Assembly (NCBI GenBank): GCA_009869945.1
Contig: WIXG01000531.1
Location: forward strand, 1 to 42,893
Reading direction: 5' to 3'
From: Mesaphorura yosii
Taxonomy: Eukaryota; Arthropoda; Collembola; Poduromorpha; Tullbergiidae
Length of the DNA: 42,893 nt
Shown: positions 30,901-42,868 of the stretch, piece by piece
Numbering within the stretch: the first letter of the stretch is position 1
Layout: each line of letters opens with the position of its first letter
Made by a program: the position numbers and the translations under genes
Notes under the pieces: generated by a model
Told to the model about the DNA's origin: nothing
Seen by the model: the letters and a program-made list of their open reading frames with translations, nothing else
Database searches by the model: none

Positions 30901-31793
30901 TGCAACAGGCAATTGTGAACTACTTGGAAGAACTCTTGAAGAGCAGACACGTTGACCAGATCATCATGTGCTGCGTCTACGTCGTCTCGAAGGTAAGTGC
31001 TTCTAGCTCCTAACTCTAGCCAACTTTAGGATCTCAAATTCCATGTGAGAATATTTTGAAGCTAAAATGTGTCTGCCTCTCTAGGTTCTTGGAAATGAGA
31101 AGAGTTTCACTGAGATCATGCGCTGCTACAGACTTCAGCCGCAGTCATCTTCGCATGTGTACAGAAGCGTCCTGTTAAGTGACAATGAGGAACGTGGAGA
31201 TCTCATCAAATTCTACAACACCATTTTCATAGGACGTATGCAGAAACACGCTCTTCGTTTCTCACCAAGAGCTGTAAGTGCCCGGGTCGGCTAACTGGGC
31301 TTGAACCCACAGCCACTGAAAATGCAAAATTCATTGCTCTGTTATCTTGTATCACAGGAAGAGCCTGGCGTTCCGTTGTCGCCTCTTCCACAAACCAAAG
31401 CGATGCCCATTTCCCCATGCAGGAAGATGTCCAACAACCACTCAATATTCCTCCGTCCTCTTCGGGGTCCCAAGTCTCCATCCCCCATGAAAAATCTGAA
31501 GTATAACTTTGCTCGGAGCCCGACGGACACTTTGAAGGCAATCAATGCGATGGTGCAAGTTGCCCCAGACTCCAAGTAAGTGAACTAATGAACTATTAAT
31601 TGCTTCCCGAAATGAGAGCGGGGTTTCTGGGTGACACCAGAATATGCTTGATTTGATGACTTTTCTAACTCTTTCCAGAACAAAAGCTGTGAAACGGATT
31701 TTGGTCCATGACGAGCAAGACAGTGGAAAGCCTTCGAAGGTCTTCGCAAAACGTCTTCAGGATTTTAAGGAGGAAGTTCAAGCCTTGGAGTGA
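27928..31793 (+). CDS. RBL1: Retinoblastoma-family pocket protein (RBL1/p107 type)
   Basis: Fourteen exons: 27928-28068, 28169-28302, 28417-28614, 28696-28883, 29029-29180, 29256-29495, 29570-29683, 29761-30033, 30108-30311, 30391-30568, 30649-30992, 31085-31273, 31358-31575 and 31679-31793; 895 residues. The N-terminal cyclin-like half has KSRKWGDM and YCWTLFLCVKS. Pocket A (about 380-560) includes VSRLQALLCGRS, ERLGNIFCSHY and DIFALPGYYFYKVIE. Pocket B (about 640-780) includes IALFFRKFYHLAFVRLQDIC, KIWTCLQQAI and HVDQIIMCCVYVVSK, then FYNTIFIGRMQKHALRFSP. The C-terminal domain has SP sites (PLSPLPQ, ARSP) and RRILV-like KRILVHD. The family binds E2F/DP and recruits repressors (DREAM) until cyclin-CDK phosphorylation. 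RBL rather than RB1 fits the short A-B spacer features; copy type is tentative. Family is certain. Confidence 0.92.
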
Positions 31794-31870
31794 ATATTTA
31801 ATAGCAGTTCTGAATCTAAGAGATTATTATACATTATTATCGTAAATTAAATTGTTCGTTGCAATCACCT

Positions 31871-31918
31871 TTTATTCACCTTACAAACTGTGTTTGTGTT
31901 GTTCACTGCTGCTTTATT
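31871..31918 (-). terminator. Polyadenylation signals of Derlin-1
   Basis: Two minus-strand AATAAA copies (plus-strand TTTATT at 31871-31876 and 31913-31918) lie 86-133 bases past the Derlin-1 stop and just beyond the convergent RBL stop at 31793. Confidence 0.55.
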
Positions 31919-32003
31919 CATATTCACGTGAAGCACCGAATTCATTGTCAAGCTAATGCTAGGTGCCAAATTAAGTTGACAGTTCGCTCTGGGGTCTTCT
32001 CCA

Positions 32004-33275
32004 TTACCTCCCTCCAAGAGAGTGGCCTTGACCCCACCGATGCTGAGCAGGTCCACCAGACGATGATGAACCTCCTCCTCCAACGGGTTGCTGTCGTCTC
32101 CCGGGAAACCACGACTCCCTAACAAATAGCACGTGAACATTATGAGGTCGTATGAGGTCAAGACGCCTCTGCAATTTCACACATGACTGCAGGACTCACA
32201 GGAAGGCGGGTGTTGACATTAGCGACTGGCCTCCATACTCTTGAGAATACTGGAACTTGAGGAAATAATACAAATGGCCAATCAATATGCCCATCAACTC
32301 TGTCATTCCTCTGTACAAATCAAGAACAAAATATATACATCATGCCATGCATGCTCAAGTAGTTATTCGGCGAATTTTATGGTCTACGAACCCGCCAGAT
32401 AGAATCATGTTGAACCCGAATAGCACCTGAGAAAAAAAAAAGTTTTCGTCTTATTAGAATTGTGGCCTAAGAATTGTGGCCTAAGAATTGCACACTTGAC
32501 CAGGAATCCAACTTACCCATGGAAGGTACATCGCTCGAAATTGAGTACCAAACCAGAAATTCACAATCACGTCCTTGTTCAGTTGGCAGTAGATGTACAA
32601 TACACACATCACCATCGGGTCCATCAAAACCTGATTTTCAATATTGAGAAAGTCATTAGTAAATTTTCTTAGCTCACGACTTGAATAGCTTACCATCACA
32701 TTCATGAACAGAGCGGAGACGACGCAGGTGACGTATGTAAACAACAATAGAAAAGCATACTCGGCTGGGTTTGGCGCATAAATACCTGAAATGCCACACA
32801 ATGCCAAGATTAAGTCACAGCTCGGAGAACAGTTTGGCATAAATTGAGTCGAGTCAGAGTTGAATATTTGAGGTTAAGATGATAAATTGCTATCAATTTT
32901 GCCTGCCGTTTCACATACCTGACTCTAGATTTCTGGAATAATTCACGAGAAAGTACAAGTTAATCAAGAAGTGGAACCCAGTTTGTGGACTGATTGGGTA
33001 GTAGAATAAAGCGGTGATTGGTCTCCAAATCTGCATTGGTGATAAAATTATCACTTATTAGCTGCGTTTTTCAATTTGGTATTGTTTGTAGGCTAATAAT
33101 TTTCCTATTGACATGAACTTACTTCGAACTTGTGTAGGAACCGATCAGGGATGAGGACCAGCCAGGCGGCTGGCAGAATTCCTAATCTCCCCAGGAGAGA
33201 CAATGCCACCGTGCCACCAAACCAGTATCGGGTAAAGAAAGGTAGTGTATTAAACCACGCCGATGCGTCTTCCAT
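32004..33275 (-). CDS. DERL1: Derlin-1 ER-associated degradation protein
   Basis: Seven exons: 33275-33123, 33030-32919, 32785-32694, 32630-32517, 32426-32392, 32311-32201 and 32118-32004, giving 243 residues. The start MEDASAWFNTLPFFTRYWF matches the Derlin N-terminus. Family blocks include KFEIWRPITALFYYP (rhomboid WR motif), AQ/CQLNKDVIVNFWFGTQF, YLPW, and the GxxxG-like region SGGGMTELMGILIGHLYYF. Six membrane helices are expected. The C-terminus ends in HRWGQGHSLGGR, a p97/VCP-binding SHP box. Derlins are inactive rhomboids that thin the ER membrane during retrotranslocation of misfolded proteins. The exon 5 donor reads GTTCGT, not GTAAG, but the 80-base intron restores the conserved reading. 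Confidence 0.95.
32457..32490 (+). repeat. 14-base tandem repeat in Derlin-1 intron 4
   Basis: The unit GAATTGTGGCCTAA is present about 2.4 times in perfect copies. It lies between exon 4 and exon 5 of Derlin-1. Confidence 0.85.
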
Positions 33276-34542
33276 TTCTATCCGGTCAGAAACTGGTCAC
33301 TTAATGCAATTTCCACGCCCTGGATGCAAAATAATAATCTCGCTTATTAATTACGCTTGATTTACCCTGTGTTTTAAAGCCTCACCGATTCTCAATGCGA
33401 TGACCGCGTCAAAGTACTTAATTATTGTGAGTAATTTATTAACATCAAACTATCAATCAAGAATCAACGCACTGTGTCCTGAAGCTGTGTCCCATCAATG
33501 ACAATAAGAATTCTCTTTTAAATGAAAAGCAATAGCACACGTAGTCAGACGGACTGGTTTGAATTCTGACAGAATTTGTCTCAAGTTGGCCAATGAACAA
33601 CATTCGCGTCTGCGCGTCGAGGCGCAGAGTAGAAAAGGAAGGAAGCATAGTACTCGCATTCGCGAATCGCGATGAACAACTCATTATAAAGTTGAATGAA
33701 TATAAATGTGTGAAATGGACGTTGTCATTTGTCAATCAATTATCCATTTTCATTACTACACCCCGGAATGGGACGGACGATTGGACTTTCTCTTGCGGTA
33801 CACGGTTCCTTCCAGTTAAAGAAAAGAAAATTAGATAGAAATGCCCAGACATCTGGAGCCGCGAGTTACCGGGACCTCGACGCGGGACACGTCTCCCGCA
33901 TTAGTTTTTTGTTTCTGCATTCTGCATTCCACGATCACATTCCAGCAGCACTCCAGGCCCGGTCTAAAAAAAAACTTAAAATCTCAACAAAGACTGCCCC
34001 AACCCACCACGGCCACACCGCGACTGCACTGGAGTCACTTGCATTTGAATGCTTTTGCACTTTGTGAAAGCACGATCACAGAGAGCGAGCAGCAGCGGCA
34101 CAGCAGCCGTTGTTTAGGAACAAAGAAATAAAGTGAAAAGCAGTGGGGCGAAATTCTGGTGCAGTCAGTTGTTTTCTCACGTTCGCTCTCGCCAGAACAA
34201 AAGTGGCTGAGCGGTTTGGAAGAAAGAACAATCAGAAGTCGCTTGCCTCCAATTAACTAATTTAGTTTCTCGTTCAAGTAGCTCCATTAGCTTCCTTGCA
34301 GTTGGCAATCCTATTCATGTACGACTCAGAACCCTTTTTCTGTCGACATATTTTAATTGCAGGTGAAAATCACAGATTTATCATAAAGTAAAACCAGATC
34401 AGTCTAATCAGTTCTCTTCACGTTGGAATTCGGATGAGATTGACGAACAATAACACCTTTTTCTGACGGACTCAGTGCCAAGGGGGTCTCGGAAGTCAAT
34501 CTGCTGGCTAGACTTCAAGAAGCTAAACTTGAGCTTAGAGCA
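33276..34542. other. Divergent promoter region between Derlin-1 and cyclin E
   Basis: About 1.27 kb with no supported gene. It probably holds the promoters of both genes and one or more noncoding 5' exons of cyclin E (an ATTGCAG/GTGAAA donor near 34362 and an ACTCAG acceptor at 34475 are present). The frame before the cyclin E ATG stays open back to that acceptor, so a longer N-terminus is possible. Confidence 0.45.
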
Positions 34543-35935
34543 ATGCCGGCAATACGTCTACCCAAGCGAAAGAGCAGATGTGACGCTCCACATCCACAAA
34601 CGTTCAAGAAGACTAGCTCGAAGAGATCAAGACTCTGCCAGGTGCTGCTCCCAGCCCCCTTTGCTGATGACCGTGAAATGTGGAGTCTCATTTGTGAAGC
34701 CAACAATAAATACGTCAGATCAGAAAATATATTGAAGAATCATCCCGTCCTGAGCCCGCAGATGAGGGCTATTTTGCTGGATTGGATCATGGACGTATGT
34801 GAGGCTTATCACCTTCATCGAGAGACACTTCACTTAGCGGTAGATTACCTAGACAGATACCTTCTTACACACCAGAATGTTTTGAAGTCACACTTGCAGC
34901 TCCTCGGTAAGTTTTAAAAAGTTTTGTGCTTAGTACGCAATTGCAAACTCATTTGGAATAGACGGTCAACAAATGTTTATGCAAATTACAGGAATCACCT
35001 GCCTCTTTGTTGCTGCCAAAATCGAAGAGATTTACCCTCCGAAGTTGTCGATATTCTCTTACGTGACGGATGGAGCGTGTACAGAAAAGCAAATTCTGGA
35101 AATGGAGCTCGTCTTAATGAAGGCACTCAAGTGGAGGCTGAGCCCACTCACATCGGCAGGCTACTTGAACCTGTACCTGCAGCTGTGTGAGATCTCGAGA
35201 CACTCAGTTCTCTGTACCGAATTGCGCAGCTCCAAACACCCTGACTTGAAGCTCTTTAAGCCAACCTATCCTGGGGTGGAGTACGTACGTGCGGCGCGCA
35301 TGCTAGACCTTGCAACTTTAGATGTTTCCTCCTTGAAATTTTCGCACGCATTGTTGGCATCAGCTGCCTTGTATCACTTAAAAGGTAAGCAAAAACCAAG
35401 CATAAGACCTGGGTCTATCTTCAATGGGTACGAATGGCAAATGGGCTTTGTTAATTCTTGTAACTTATTCACCAGGACGAGATTCAGCTTTATCGGTGAC
35501 TGGCTATTCCTGGGAGCAACTTGCCCCTTGTGTGAATTTTATGGCACCCTACACTATGGTATGATCTTATCAACGTAATTGTCGAGAAAAGCGTTGACAG
35601 TAAAAAAAATTCAAAGTTCCAAAATGTTTTTGTTTAGGTACTGAGTAGAAATGAGATTCCTGACGTGCTCCCAGCTATAGAAAACGTTCCTGACGAGGAA
35701 CGGCATCTGGTCCAGTCACAGTGCGTCTCCTTGAAAATGCTAGTAAGCTAAAAACCCACCCAGCGAGACTTTAATCTATTTGGCCGAAGAAGGCTTATTT
35801 AATCTCTGCCCTTTTAATTTCAATTAGGATCAAGGGCAAGTCCTTGCAAACAGTTCCAAGCTCTGCAGCCCACTTCATGTTGGAGGACTCCTGACCCCAC
35901 CAAGCAGTACCGAGAGATCTTTTGGCAAACTGTAG
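34543..35935 (+). CDS. CCNE: Cyclin E
   Basis: Five exons: 34543-34906, 34992-35384, 35476-35558, 35638-35742 and 35828-35935, giving 350 residues. The basic N-terminus (LPKRKSRC, KKTSSKRSR) suggests nuclear localisation. The cyclin box holds MRAILLDWIMDVCEAYHLHRET, with LYL/DRYLLTHQNV, then LFVAAKIEEIYPPKL and YVTDGACTEKQI, which are cyclin E hallmarks, and LMKALKWRLSPLT. The second cyclin fold ends with FSHALLASAALYHL and GYSWEQLAPCVNFMAPYTM. Residues 336-342 read LLTPPSS, the Cdc4/Fbw7 phosphodegron (Thr338, Ser342). Cyclin E activates CDK2 at G1/S and is destroyed through SCF-Fbw7. The start may be further upstream (see the promoter entry). Secure assignment. Confidence 0.95.
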
Positions 35936-36524
35936 CATCGCCAACAACAGTTAACTCGATTGGCTCACTGAGTCTTGATTTGCACACTCGACTGACTCGG
36001 CATCTGAACACTTGACCACAATGTTACAAATTCTGCCAACTACAACTAATGTCACTGCCTTTCTTCGAAATATGATAAAGTTAATGGTTCATGAATTGGC
36101 GTCCTATTTTGTGTTCTCTGTGGAAATGACAGCTTACCTTTGACAATGAGCGTGGGCTTCAATTTTTTGAAATTTGTACATACTACCTGATCTCAACATT
36201 TTAATATTTCTGACTGTTCTGAGTGTCTGAAAGAAGATGTTCCGTAAAATGCTGGTTCTTAGTCGAGTAATTGTTGCACGCATTCACGGACGCCAGTCCA
36301 GTCTTTCGAATTAACTGAGATATTGAGTAGACGTGTAAATTAAAACCTGACAAAACCTAGAAACGGAATGTTCGTGCTGCAAGAATCATTGAACTTAACT
36401 GTAGATTAATTGTGATTTATATGGAAGTTTCAAGCTGAGATGGACCTCGAATATGTCCATCTAATTTTAATAAAAGCATATAATGCAAAGCTGAAAAGTC
36501 GAACACATTCTTTTCTGTTTAGTT
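35936..36524. other. Convergent 3' region of cyclin E and INTS1
   Basis: It is the cyclin E 3' UTR, ending at AATAAA 36469-36474 only about 50 bases before the INTS1 stop at 36525. I found no clear minus-strand AATAAA for INTS1 here, so its 3' UTR probably overlaps cyclin E. No coding signal. Confidence 0.5.
36469..36474 (+). terminator. Polyadenylation signal AATAAA for cyclin E
   Basis: Consensus hexamer about 534 bases after the cyclin E stop. Confidence 0.55.
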
Positions 36525-39500
36525 TTATGTCTGTGTCCTGTGGGCCCGAAGGAATTCGATGGTTCTCATCATCGCGGCGAGTGCTTGAGAGTTGCTTGTC
36601 GTGACACCAACGTTGAACAGCTCCTTAAAGAGCCACTCGCCAGTTTCTGGAAATAATCCAAATTAGCAAGTGAACATTGAACACGTTCAATAAACTACCT
36701 TGTGAAAGCACGATGAATTCATTGAATCTCCTCAAGAGATTATTGTTGCAGAAACCGTCTTTTGTCGTCCACGCCTTCAGCACCGGTTCCAAATAAGAGT
36801 TGCAAGCCTCTGCAATTGTGCATTTAGTTTTTTGTAGGCACTGCAGTTTTCAGCAAGTGTCTAATGTTTCTAGTACAAGAGTCCGAACCTGGAGAGTTGG
36901 TCATATGCTTAAGAATAAGAGCGAATGCCAGACTTCGGCACGCGTCATTGTCTGAGCGAACAAGCGGGGCGGACAGGTGCGTGAAGGGCTGAAGTGCGGC
37001 GGGATGCCGTGTAGATACGTAATCCAGTTCTTGCATGATTGAGACCAACTCTGTATACCAAAAAATATAAGTCAGACGCTCTCTCCATTCTCATCGTCCA
37101 AGGAGGATAATTTCAGGTTAGCTTGTCGTCGGTTACCGTCAACATTTGAGGTGTTGTGATTTACAATGTCCACCGCTGCAGATTGCAAGTATGTCTCGTT
37201 GTTCTCTGACGTGAGCACCGACAATTCTGACCCGGACTTCGGTGGGACCAACGAGTTCATTAAGTTGTGCAATGGATCCAGTTCTTCGTAAAATTGGCAC
37301 TGCGCCAACTCTCTACAGATTAAATCGAAAGAATTTGATGCCATTTTCAGGAAGAGCGAGACCTTTAAGAATACTCAGGTACCTGAAGGTTCCGTAGTGC
37401 ATGGCAAGCAGCTCTCGGATTCCAACCTGGTTTGTCTTCAATAAATTCTGTATAAGTGTGGCAAACATTCCCAAACTAGTCCCGTAGTCCTTCTGGTGTG
37501 CGTAGTTCTGTGGAATTCGTGATTATCAGATGAGTCATTCTCATTCAGCATTTACACTACTTCCCGCGATTATAATTTATCCCAGATTCCTGACTTCGGT
37601 GAACAGACGCTATGTCAGGACAGAGTTCAACTTACCTGGAAAACCTTGATGTACAAATCCAAGATGGACTTCAAAGTCTGTATTTTCTCCGCCTTGTTGA
37701 CCAAACATGGCTGAATCAGTTCCAGTAAACCCAAGTAAATCTGGAATGGGATGTGGTGATTTTGAGCATGGAATGTCGAAAATTCCAGGTGTATTCTTCC
37801 TTCCAGCGAAGCTTTCATCAGATCAAGTTGCCTGTTTAAAAATTGGCCAATAAAGTCGTGACCCTACTCCGATGCGATTTATTATAATTGTGGCAATCGT
37901 ACCGAGCAATGAGAAATGGATGCGTCGATGCCAATTTGCGTAGGCATTGGTCGATCTCTGTGGCCAGCTTCTTGTACTCTTTGGTCCCCTGTACATTTGC
38001 CACAGTGTAAATCAGCGAGTGAGTGATGTTATCAGTTACAGACGCCGATGGCCCTTCCGGAAGCTTCTCGATGTGTTCAGGGAAGTCAATCTTGGTGATC
38101 ACTTCTGGCTGTTCGTAGTAAACTTCCGACAAGAATTTTAACAGACCCCAGCCAGAATTCCTGAAAAGCGAACGCGGTATTGTCCCTTTTGTGCCATTAT
38201 TTTGCATTATCCAAGCGGTCGAGTGATTCGCAAGTTGTGTACCTGATCCGGAAGATGGAATTGAGGGCTTCACTCACGGACACTCCATTCGCCAGGCAGC
38301 ACTTGATCCAAAGCTTGACTCTGTTCTGAGTGCCAAGTGCTTGTTTAGAAACGGACGGCTGAATTGCAGACTCCGAAGAGCATAAAATGTTTGAAATTGA
38401 GAATGAGTTTGAGTTGTTTTTGCCCTCATGTTGATTCACTTCGTCCATTATGTACAGTGCCAACGCAGAAATCTGAAGGCAAAGTCAAATTCATAGGTTT
38501 TGCATATCAAGCTGAGGTTGGTACAAAAAAATACCTGACTTCTATCCAACTTCAATGCCAGGGAGTCATCTTGATGCTTCGAAGGAACTTTGTCTCTGCC
38601 CTGCCACAATTTTGGGTTCGTAATGGTCGCCGCCACCAAATCCAACACGGCTCCCGAGTCATACTCACTGTCAAAAATTAACGAAAAGGTGACGCCGGAG
38701 TTTTTGGCTTTTATTTCCAGAGATCTTGAGCCTAACCTTGGATTGAAGGCTGTCAGGCAAGTCTGAATGCATTCCTGTACCGTGGCCCAATTAGACTCGT
38801 GAATTAGCACTGTTAGCAGGAGTGGTCGCCAGAGGGGTTGGGGCTTGTTCCGACCAAGCAGCAGAGAAAGCTGAAAATTGTAACGTAAAAGCGTGAAGAG
38901 CCTCCAGCAATGAAAATCGTGCAGTTATTTGCCGTACCTGCACGTCTTGTGCCCTTCGAACAGCTGAAGGTTCAACCTGCAGGAACGTGTCGACTAAATG
39001 ACCAAGCGAGTTTCGTGGGTGAGCTGGAAGAAAGAGAAAGGACCAAACATGCTTATTCGTCAGCTAATTGGAACATTAAAATCGAACAATCAAATGCGCA
39101 CCATTCGCTGGACCATTCATGCCCATAAGCTGTGTGATAATTGACCCCAACTCCATTCCTTCATTGGGGGAAGAACTGCTTCGTGTCAACTTCTTACAGC
39201 AGTAGTTCGATGCCCGCCTTCCTGTGTAAGTTGAAACGGCTCTGCGTTTTGCTGTGAGACAACTTCTCAGTTGAGGCGTAGAAACACCAGAGAGTTGGCC
39301 CGCAGATTCCGTGTCCACATTTGCCAGATTTTTTAGGAGACGGTAGAATTCTTCGCCTCCTTTTGCGCCCCTTGCGTAGTGCATTTCAACCAGAGTTTTC
39401 ATGTAGCCTGCATCTGTGATGGATTTCTTAACATTTTTGGAGTCGGAAGCAAGGAGAGACTCCAGCCGGGCAAGCAGCGCACTGCGAAGGAAGACGCGAT

Positions 39501-42500
39501 TAAGTAATTTATAGCAGACAGTCCACGCTGTTCGCATGCTTTTAGGAATTTGGCTGAGCGCTTACGTGACGCACGCAGGTGGAATTCCGAAAGACTGGAC
39601 GAACAGTAGCAAATGCTCGACGTTGGCATTCATCAATGCCGCACGCAAAAGGCGTGAATGAATTGACCGGATCATGCGTAATTTTATCCAGTCAGGATAA
39701 ATGCAGGCTTCTCCTTCGAATGGGGCAACGAGGAATCCTTGAGGATATGAGACGTCCTGCGAGGAGCTCCCAAACCAGGCGTCCGTAAGCTCCTTGTGCT
39801 TTCGCTCCATCTTCTGAGACTCCTTCTTTCCACACTTCGGCTCGTAAGATGACAGCAGAATTAGAATGGCGTGAATTACTGAGTTGCTGACGATGGCCTC
39901 CTTCGCGCCCTCCCACTAAAATGGGTCGAGGACAAAAAAGTCAGCAACAATTTTAAATTAAAGCAATTAAACACCGACATGATTTTTACCTTCAGGAGCA
40001 CATTGTCGGTTTCTTGTTCTTCAAACCATTTGCATATTTCAGAACGGGGTTCTTGTGCCTAAACAATCAAGCCAATTAAAGTGACTTTAGCGGCCAAAGC
40101 TCAACAACTTCCCGTAGAGTTTCAACAGTCTAAAATGGCACCTTTCTCAGGAAGCCAGTGAAAATGTTGAAGAGTGGCTCATAAACTTCATTGTGCATCG
40201 ACAGAACCAAAGAAGCGACGCAGTTTCTTTCGACCACAAACTGTGCCACATCGTAGACTATTTTGACAATTTCTGCGTCGTCGAGCACAAAGCCCCAAGT
40301 GCCCAAGTATTCAAGATAACGGCAAATCCAGTCGGGATCATTTTCCACGGAAAGTGCCTTTCTGAGAATCATGATGATCATTTCTTGCACTTCCGTAAAC
40401 ATGCGTATGTTTGGCAGTCCGTCGATGAGCCAATTGTCACCAGCATTTTGTGGACTCCAGAACAGCAGTTCAAGCGCCTGAAGCGCCTGAGCACGATTGT
40501 GGGCTTTGGGCGAGTACAAACGAATGCAGAAATACTCCAGCACTTCCTTGACTGTCTCTGCAGCTTGTCCGTGCAAAATGTCCTGAAATTCAAAGGAATG
40601 ATTTACATTGACGATTGTCTTATTGGCGCTGTTCGTTCCACACGCAGACAGAGACGGGCACTCACTCTCAGGAAGTAGACGAGCTGGATGGCTTTCATGT
40701 CCTCCTTGGCAGCGTCGGCTATCTTCGATATCTTTTTCACACCCTTCTCGGAAGAATCTACGCCTCGAGCTGCCTGTCCGTTGTCGGTCATGATCAATTT
40801 CTTAAGTCGGTGGGCTTGCAGCAGAAACTCGCACAGGCACTGGACAGGAAGTGCTTCGAAGGATCCCTCAGATACCAGTTCCGATAAGCGGTTGAGAATG
40901 GGCTGAGAATTGCGCTGAATCAAATCCACCAAGAAGTCTGGGTTCCGACTCCTGCACAAATTGTGGCCCAGTCGCAGACGTTCATTTAGGCTTTGCAGGT
41001 GGCTCAGTACCGTCTGAGGAGGACACCGACAAGGCCCGAGCGGATCCAGACTCATCAGCTGCAGAAAAAACAGCCAAATTCTTAGCTACTAGAAAGTTGA
41101 AGGTAAGGCAGCAGTCTGTAGTAAGTCGATACTCACTTGAGAAAGCAGGAGGCTGTTCTTTTCAGTGATAAGATTCTTCGAAGAGGCCGCAGCCAAGTGG
41201 CCCTCAAATTCCAGAATCAGTTCCTTTTCTCTGGCTGCTAGTTGGCGCTCCTTTGCCATAATTTCCTCCATTGACAACGACGAAGGGGTCGGGAACGCAA
41301 AGTGGCTTCATAAATCAGTCAGTCAAAGTCACAGTCGCTCTGACAATCATACTTGTACGCTTCGCATTGAGAACTTACTTTGTCATGCACATCTCCATCA
41401 AAGCCTTGAGGGTCGGGTACGACTCGAAAGCGACTTTGCCCAAATCGGTCGGGTTGTTGGAGGAAACTATGCAAAGCAACAACCATACTCGCCAGTAGCT
41501 CTTCGTGATCGCCAGTTTTGGGGGCTCATATCTTGGCAAGAGAATCAATTAGTAGAATTAATCACTCAACACAAAGTCATACATTTCATTGATACAAGAA
41601 CATGTTTCACTCTTACCCGGCCGGAAGAATTATGTTCTCTGGATGCTTGTACTGACACAATCGAAACAGCAGCTCAATTACTTCCAGCTTCTGCATCGGC
41701 AGGAGGCAATTGGATGCTGCGGCTTTCATTATGAAATACTCTACATAATCCAGTAGTTCCTGCATCGTCAGATTTTGTTCTTTTGATGTATGGGAGTTGA
41801 GAGAATTGAGTAACAACCACATCAGAGCCCTACAGATAGACAGGAGTTCGTAACAAAGAGTACCAAAATTATTTAAGTGAGTAAAATGAAGCCTTACGTT
41901 TCTGATAAGGGTGTCCGCAGGCATAATTTCCCAAAAAGCGCCCTCTCGCTCTCAGATGGGAACCCGTCTTTGCTTTGTAAATCAGTTCCTGGGTCCTTCA
42001 GCAAAAGCTGAAAATACAAAAAAATTACTCGTCCTAACATAGTGTATGGCGCATGCGGAATAATTTCGTGCACGAAGTTTTAAGTACCTTGTTGAATGCC
42101 AGGATGTACTCTCGCTTGGAGGGCTGGAATACTTTCCCCGCATGTTGGTACAGCCAACGAAGGGCGTCCTCTTGAATTTTGGCCACAGTATGGAGAAAGT
42201 TCTGGAATCGAAAACTTACAGTAACTTCGCACCCGAAAGAAGTTTTAGTTAATTACCCGCAATAATAAGCGGCACTTACTGTAAGGATACTGGATTCCCT
42301 GTCGTCGCGAACACCCGGAGGGCACGAGAGAAACATTGCCAGCAACAACAAATCCGTCACTGACTTGAACGCTTTTTCTCTAACGTCTCCGTCTCGCCAA
42401 ACAATGTCCTGGAATGGAAAAGTGTAATCAAGACACTTTATTAGGTACTCGCTTATTACCTAAACGAATCTACGAATCTCGTAACACTGAGCGAAGTTGA

Positions 42501-42868
42501 ACCTTAATTACCTTTGGTTTAAGAAGTGCATCCACGAACGGAATGAGTGAGCACTCGAAGCGAGATGCACGCTGTATTTCGCGGAGAATCAGTCTGACTG
42601 CCGGTAGAAAGTCGTCCTTCTTCTGCAGCAGCTCAATGATGACTTCCGCAAGCATGCCAAAGCCTGTGGGCGAAGCAGGAACTATTGTACCCAGCACCAT
42701 CAGGTTATTTGGGTTTCGTGTTGGAGTGAGCTCGTTGTAAATAATCTATGAGATGGGAAAATGGTGTTTAAATTATGTAACACGATTTTATTCCAACACT
42801 TGCAGCCAAAAGAACGAACCCGTGAAATTACGTTCCGCATGTTATTATCGTCATCCTTCACCATTTCC
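36525..42868 (-). CDS. INTS1: Integrator complex subunit 1, C-terminal about 1511 residues
   Basis: Twenty-four exons run from the right edge: 42868-42820, 42745-42512, 42408-42280, 42201-42088, 42007-41898, 41829-41617, 41531-41379, 41305-41137, 41058-40666, 40582-40142, 40058-39990, 39915-39566, 39481-39102, 39023-38938, 38870-38737, 38667-38535, 38472-38243, 38160-37903, 37831-37636, 37507-37383, 37312-37137, 37050-36889, 36809-36699 and 36646-36525. All phases agree. Diagnostic blocks: YPTLKALMEMCMT, LAAASSKNLITEKNSLLLSQ, LGHNLCRSRNPDFLV, ALPVQCLCEFLL, WQGRD and RHPAALQPF near the end. INTS1 is the large scaffold of Integrator, which cleaves snRNA 3' ends and attenuates paused RNA polymerase II. 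Mostly helical repeats; no catalytic site. The N-terminus lies outside the window. Very secure family, moderately secure individual splice sites. Confidence 0.92.

Noticed and set aside
32457..32490. The 14-base tandem repeat as a CRISPR-like or regulatory array
   Set aside because: Only 2.4 copies, no spacers, inside an intron; a simple slippage duplication is enough.
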